From an uncultured Saprospiraceae bacterium (GTDB lineage: Bacteria > Bacteroidota > Bacteroidia > Chitinophagales > Saprospiraceae): 9,638 bases of DNA. The translations under genes were made by a program, and so were the position numbers. The stretch is taken from contig CALHKJ010000538.1 in assembly GCA_938033975.1 (NCBI GenBank), forward strand, positions 1 through 9,638, read 5' to 3'. Below the pieces are notes generated by a model that was not told the origin of the DNA, did not search any database, and worked only from the letters and a program-made list of their open reading frames with translations. Below, one piece after another: positions 7,027 through 9,638 of this stretch (position 1 is the first letter of the stretch; every line of letters starts with the position of its first letter).

Positions 7027-9638
7027 ATGAAGACAAAAAGAATCAAATACCTACTGTGCCTGTCATTATTTATAGTTTTTGAACTTTCAGCTCAAATCAA
7101 AACTGAAAATTTTGATGCGCTTAAATTCAGGTGTATCGGACCTGCAGGTATGAGTGGCAGGGTAACTGCAATTGATGCTGTTGAATCAAACAGTAATATC
7201 ATTTATGTTGGTACTGCATCTGGTGGTGTATGGAAATCGATGAATGGAGGTATTACCTGGGATCCTATTTTCGATGATCAAAAAACATTATCAATTGGGT
7301 CCGTAAAAATTAATCAAAGAAACCCAGATGAAATTTGGGTGGGAACTGGAGAAGGAAATCCTAGAAATTCTCATAATAGTGGAAGAGGTGTTTTTAAGTC
7401 AATTGATGGAGGGAAATCTTGGCAAGATATGGGCTTGGAGAATACTCGTGTCATTCACAGAATTTTGATCAATGAACAAAATCCTAATGAAGTTTATGTT
7501 GGTGCCACAGGTTCAGCTTGGGGACCTAGTAAAGACAGAGGTGTTTTTAAAACTACAAATGGAGGAAAAACTTGGGAAAATATATTGTATGTAAATGATC
7601 GTACAGGGGTAGCAGACATGGTGCAAGATCCAGATAACCCAAATAAGATTATTGTTGCTATGTGGGAGTTCGGAAGAACACCCTATGATTTTAATTCAGG
7701 TGGTGAAGGATCAGGTATGCATATTACTTATGATGGTGGAGAAAATTGGAAACGCTTAGGCACAGAAGAAGGAATGCCAAAAGGGATTATGGGAAGAATG
7801 GGTATTGCAATTGCACCTTCTAAACCTAATATAGTTTATGCATTAATTGAAGCTGAAGAAAATGGATTGTACAAGTCAGTAGATGGAGGTGAAAATTGGG
7901 ATTTAGTATCTGACGAAAATATTGGAAATAGACCATTTTATTATTCGGAAATATATGTCGATCCAAGCAATGAAAATAGAATCTTTAATCTTTGGTCATA
8001 TGTATCTAAATCAGAGGATGGTGGTAAGACTTTTGAAACAATTATGGATTATGGAAATTCAGTGCACCCAGATCATCATGCTTTTTGGATTGATCCAAAT
8101 GATCCTAGTTATATGATAGATGGTAATGACGGTGGGTTGAATATTTCAAGAGATGGAGGTGAAAATTGGAGATTTGTGCACAACCTTCCTGTAGGTCAGT
8201 TTTATCATGTAAGTGTGGACAATGACTTTCCTTACAATGTTTATGGTGGTATGCAAGACAATGGAAGTTGGGTAGGGCCTGGTTTCGCTTTGAAGTCAGG
8301 CGGAGTTACTGAGGCTGATTGGCAAGAAATTTACTTTGGTGATGGATTCGATGTAGCTGCTTTGCCTTATGACAATAGATATGGTTATGCTATGTCACAA
8401 GGTGGTAATATCGGGAAGTGGGATAGATTTACTGGACATACAGAATTCATAAAACCGAATGTTCCTGATAGCCTAAATCAACGTTTTAATTGGAATGCAC
8501 CTTTGGCACTTGATCCATTTAACGAAAGTGGATTATACTACGGAAGTCAATATGTGCATTACAGTCCTGATGAAGGAAAAACTTGGCAGACACTATCTGG
8601 TGATCTCACGACAAATAATCCGGACAAATTGCATCAAGATAAATCGGGTGGTTTGACTATTGATGCAACCAATGCAGAAAATCACTGCACTCTAATTGCT
8701 ATTGCACCTTGCCCTCATGATGAAGAAACTGTTTGGGCAGGAAGTGATGATGGTAATTTGTACATTACAAGGAACAAAGGAGAGTCTTGGACTTCATTGT
8801 ATTCTAAATTACCAGGAGCTCCAAAGAATGGATGGATACCTCAAATTGAAGTATCTAAAATTAACAAAGGAGAAGCGTTTGTTATTGTAAATAATTTTAG
8901 ACAAGACGATTGGTCTGCATACTTATATCACACAAATAATTACGGTGCAAGCTTTACAAGAATAGTAAATGACAATCAAGTCGAATCATTTACTTGCAGT
9001 GTAGTGCAAGATCCCAAAAATGAGAATCTTCTCTTTTTAGGAACTGATGGAGGTCTATATCTTTCATTTAATAAGGGGAGAAATTGGCAACTTTGGAATG
9101 ATGATTTGCCTAGAGTGCAAATAAGAGATATGAAAATCCAGGAAACTTTTGATGATTTGGTACTAGGGACTTTTGGTAGAGCCTTTTGGATTTTGGATGA
9201 TATAAGTCCTTTAAGAAAAATAGCAGCTGAAAAGTCCATTATGGATAAAGAGCTAGCACTATTTGATCCACCAACCGCTTACAAGGCATACAGAAAATCC
9301 TATCAAGGAGTAAGATTTTATGCCCAAGCAACTTTCAATGGTAGGTCAAAGCCAGGAGGTGCAGTAATCAGATACTGGAAGAAACCTAAAGTGAAAGAAG
9401 ATAATAAGCCAGTAATATCTGAAGAAGTGAAAAAGGGAAAAAAGAAAAAGAAGAAAGACGAACTTGTAGCAGAGATGGCGAATGCGTCAAAACCCAAAAT
9501 GAAAAAGGATAAGAAAAAGTCCAAGCCTGTTATGCATATCTTTAATAGTCAAGGAGATACAATCAGAACCTTGAATCCTAAATTAAAGGAAGGTATGAAT
9601 TCTGTGACTTGGTTTTTAGATCAAAAAGGAGTGAACTA
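7027..9638 (+). CDS. Secreted BNR/Asp-box (sortilin/VPS10-like, YVTN/BNR) beta-propeller protein, C-terminus beyond window
   Basis: Open from ATG 7027 to the right edge: 870 residues plus two bases. The first 23 residues form a signal peptide (KTKRIK, hydrophobic LLCLSLFIVFEL, cut after SAQ). Eleven Asp-box motifs (S/T-x-D/N-x-G-x-x-W/F) begin at residues 71, 125, 176, 234, 284, 329, 374, 513, 581, 636 and 680, the mark of sialidase/sortilin-type beta-propellers. Family-typical segments include IGPAGMSGRV near the N-terminus, HPDHHAFWIDP (347-357), GGMQDNG (407-413) and RAFWILDDISPLR near the end of the propeller. The propeller is followed by a Lys-rich charged linker (about 802-834) and the start of a FlgD/FN3-like beta domain (GDTIRTLNP … GMNSVTW). 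Relatives are often annotated as glycosyl hydrolases, yet no catalytic residues are assigned by Asp boxes alone, so enzymatic activity is unproven. They are generally 1000 residues or more, so a C-terminal part, perhaps with a T9SS signal, is missing here. Divergent from the giant surface protein gene. Confidence 0.88.
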   Translation, partial: MKTKRIKYLLCLSLFIVFELSAQIKTENFDALKFRCIGPAGMSGRVTAIDAVESNSNIIYVGTASGGVWKSMNGGITWDPIFDDQKTLSIGSVKINQRNPDEIWVGTGEGNPRNSHNSGRGVFKSIDGGKSWQDMGLENTRVIHRILINEQNPNEVYVGATGSAWGPSKDRGVFKTTNGGKTWENILYVNDRTGVADMVQDPDNPNKIIVAMWEFGRTPYDFNSGGEGSGMHITYDGGENWKRLGTEEGMPKGIMGRMGIAIAPSKPNIVYALIEAEENGLYKSVDGGENWDLVSDENIGNRPFYYSEIYVDPSNENRIFNLWSYVSKSEDGGKTFETIMDYGNSVHPDHHAFWIDPNDPSYMIDGNDGGLNISRDGGENWRFVHNLPVGQFYHVSVDNDFPYNVYGGMQDNGSWVGPGFALKSGGVTEADWQEIYFGDGFDVAALPYDNRYGYAMSQGGNIGKWDRFTGHTEFIKPNVPDSLNQRFNWNAPLALDPFNESGLYYGSQYVHYSPDEGKTWQTLSGDLTTNNPDKLHQDKSGGLTIDATNAENHCTLIAIAPCPHDEETVWAGSDDGNLYITRNKGESWTSLYSKLPGAPKNGWIPQIEVSKINKGEAFVIVNNFRQDDWSAYLYHTNNYGASFTRIVNDNQVESFTCSVVQDPKNENLLFLGTDGGLYLSFNKGRNWQLWNDDLPRVQIRDMKIQETFDDLVLGTFGRAFWILDDISPLRKIAAEKSIMDKELALFDPPTAYKAYRKSYQGVRFYAQATFNGRSKPGGAVIRYWKKPKVKEDNKPVISEEVKKGKKKKKKDELVAEMANASKPKMKKDKKKSKPVMHIFNSQGDTIRTLNPKLKEGMNSVTWFLDQKGVN

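Noticed and set aside
8976..9239. 87-codon minus-strand frame opposite the Asp-box gene
   Set aside because: Antisense to conserved Asp-box and FWILDD segments; no independent start signal or motif.
9438..9444. A_AAA_AAG slippery heptamer in the correct frame for -1 frameshifting in the Asp-box protein
   Set aside because: It lies in a Lys-coding A-rich run where the motif is expected by composition. The -1 frame ends at a TAA at 9510-9512, no stimulating hairpin is obvious after it, and the zero frame carries on into a recognisable domain.

Overview
The window looks like an AT-rich chromosomal segment from a member of the Bacteroidota. The evidence is a very large secreted protein ending in a gliding-motility-type (type B) C-terminal domain, the sorting signal of the type IX secretion system (T9SS). 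In addition, signal peptides end in -Gln (…GQ, …SAQ), genes lack clear Shine-Dalgarno sequences, and a TAnnTTTG-type -7 element sits in front of typA. The Ig-like domain with Cys-x-x-Cys just before the sorting domain is reminiscent of Saprospiria-like or related environmental lineages, but that finer placement is a guess.

Layout from left to right: (1) 1-357, minus strand, the N-terminal 119 residues of a secreted FG-GAP/VCBS-repeat protein cut by the window edge. (2) 462-2234, minus strand, a complete typA/bipA ribosome-associated GTPase, the only housekeeping gene here. (3) 2321-6937, minus strand, a 1538-residue secreted multi-domain protein: signal peptide, short N-terminal Ig-like segment, jelly-roll/carbohydrate-binding-like domain, thirteen tandem Ig/PKD-like modules of about 77 residues each with one Cys pair, one SprB-like repeat, a pre-terminal Ig-like domain, and a type B T9SS sorting domain. 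(4) 6938-7026, an 89-bp divergent intergenic region. (5) 7027-9638, plus strand, the first 870 residues of a secreted BNR/Asp-box (sortilin-like, YVTN/BNR beta-propeller) protein, cut by the right edge. All intergenic gaps are about 105 bp or shorter.

Three of the four genes encode exported proteins built from extracellular repeat folds (FG-GAP propeller, Ig-like string, Asp-box propeller). The three minus-strand genes lie head to tail, with gaps of 104 and 86 bp; nothing shows that they form one operon, and typA appears to have its own promoter. The giant protein and the Asp-box protein are divergently transcribed and may share control sequences. I found no RNA genes, insertion sequences, CRISPR arrays, attachment sites or defence-like operon. 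The most distinctive item is the large, highly regular T9SS cargo protein; its family is known, but its exact architecture and ligand are not evident from sequence.
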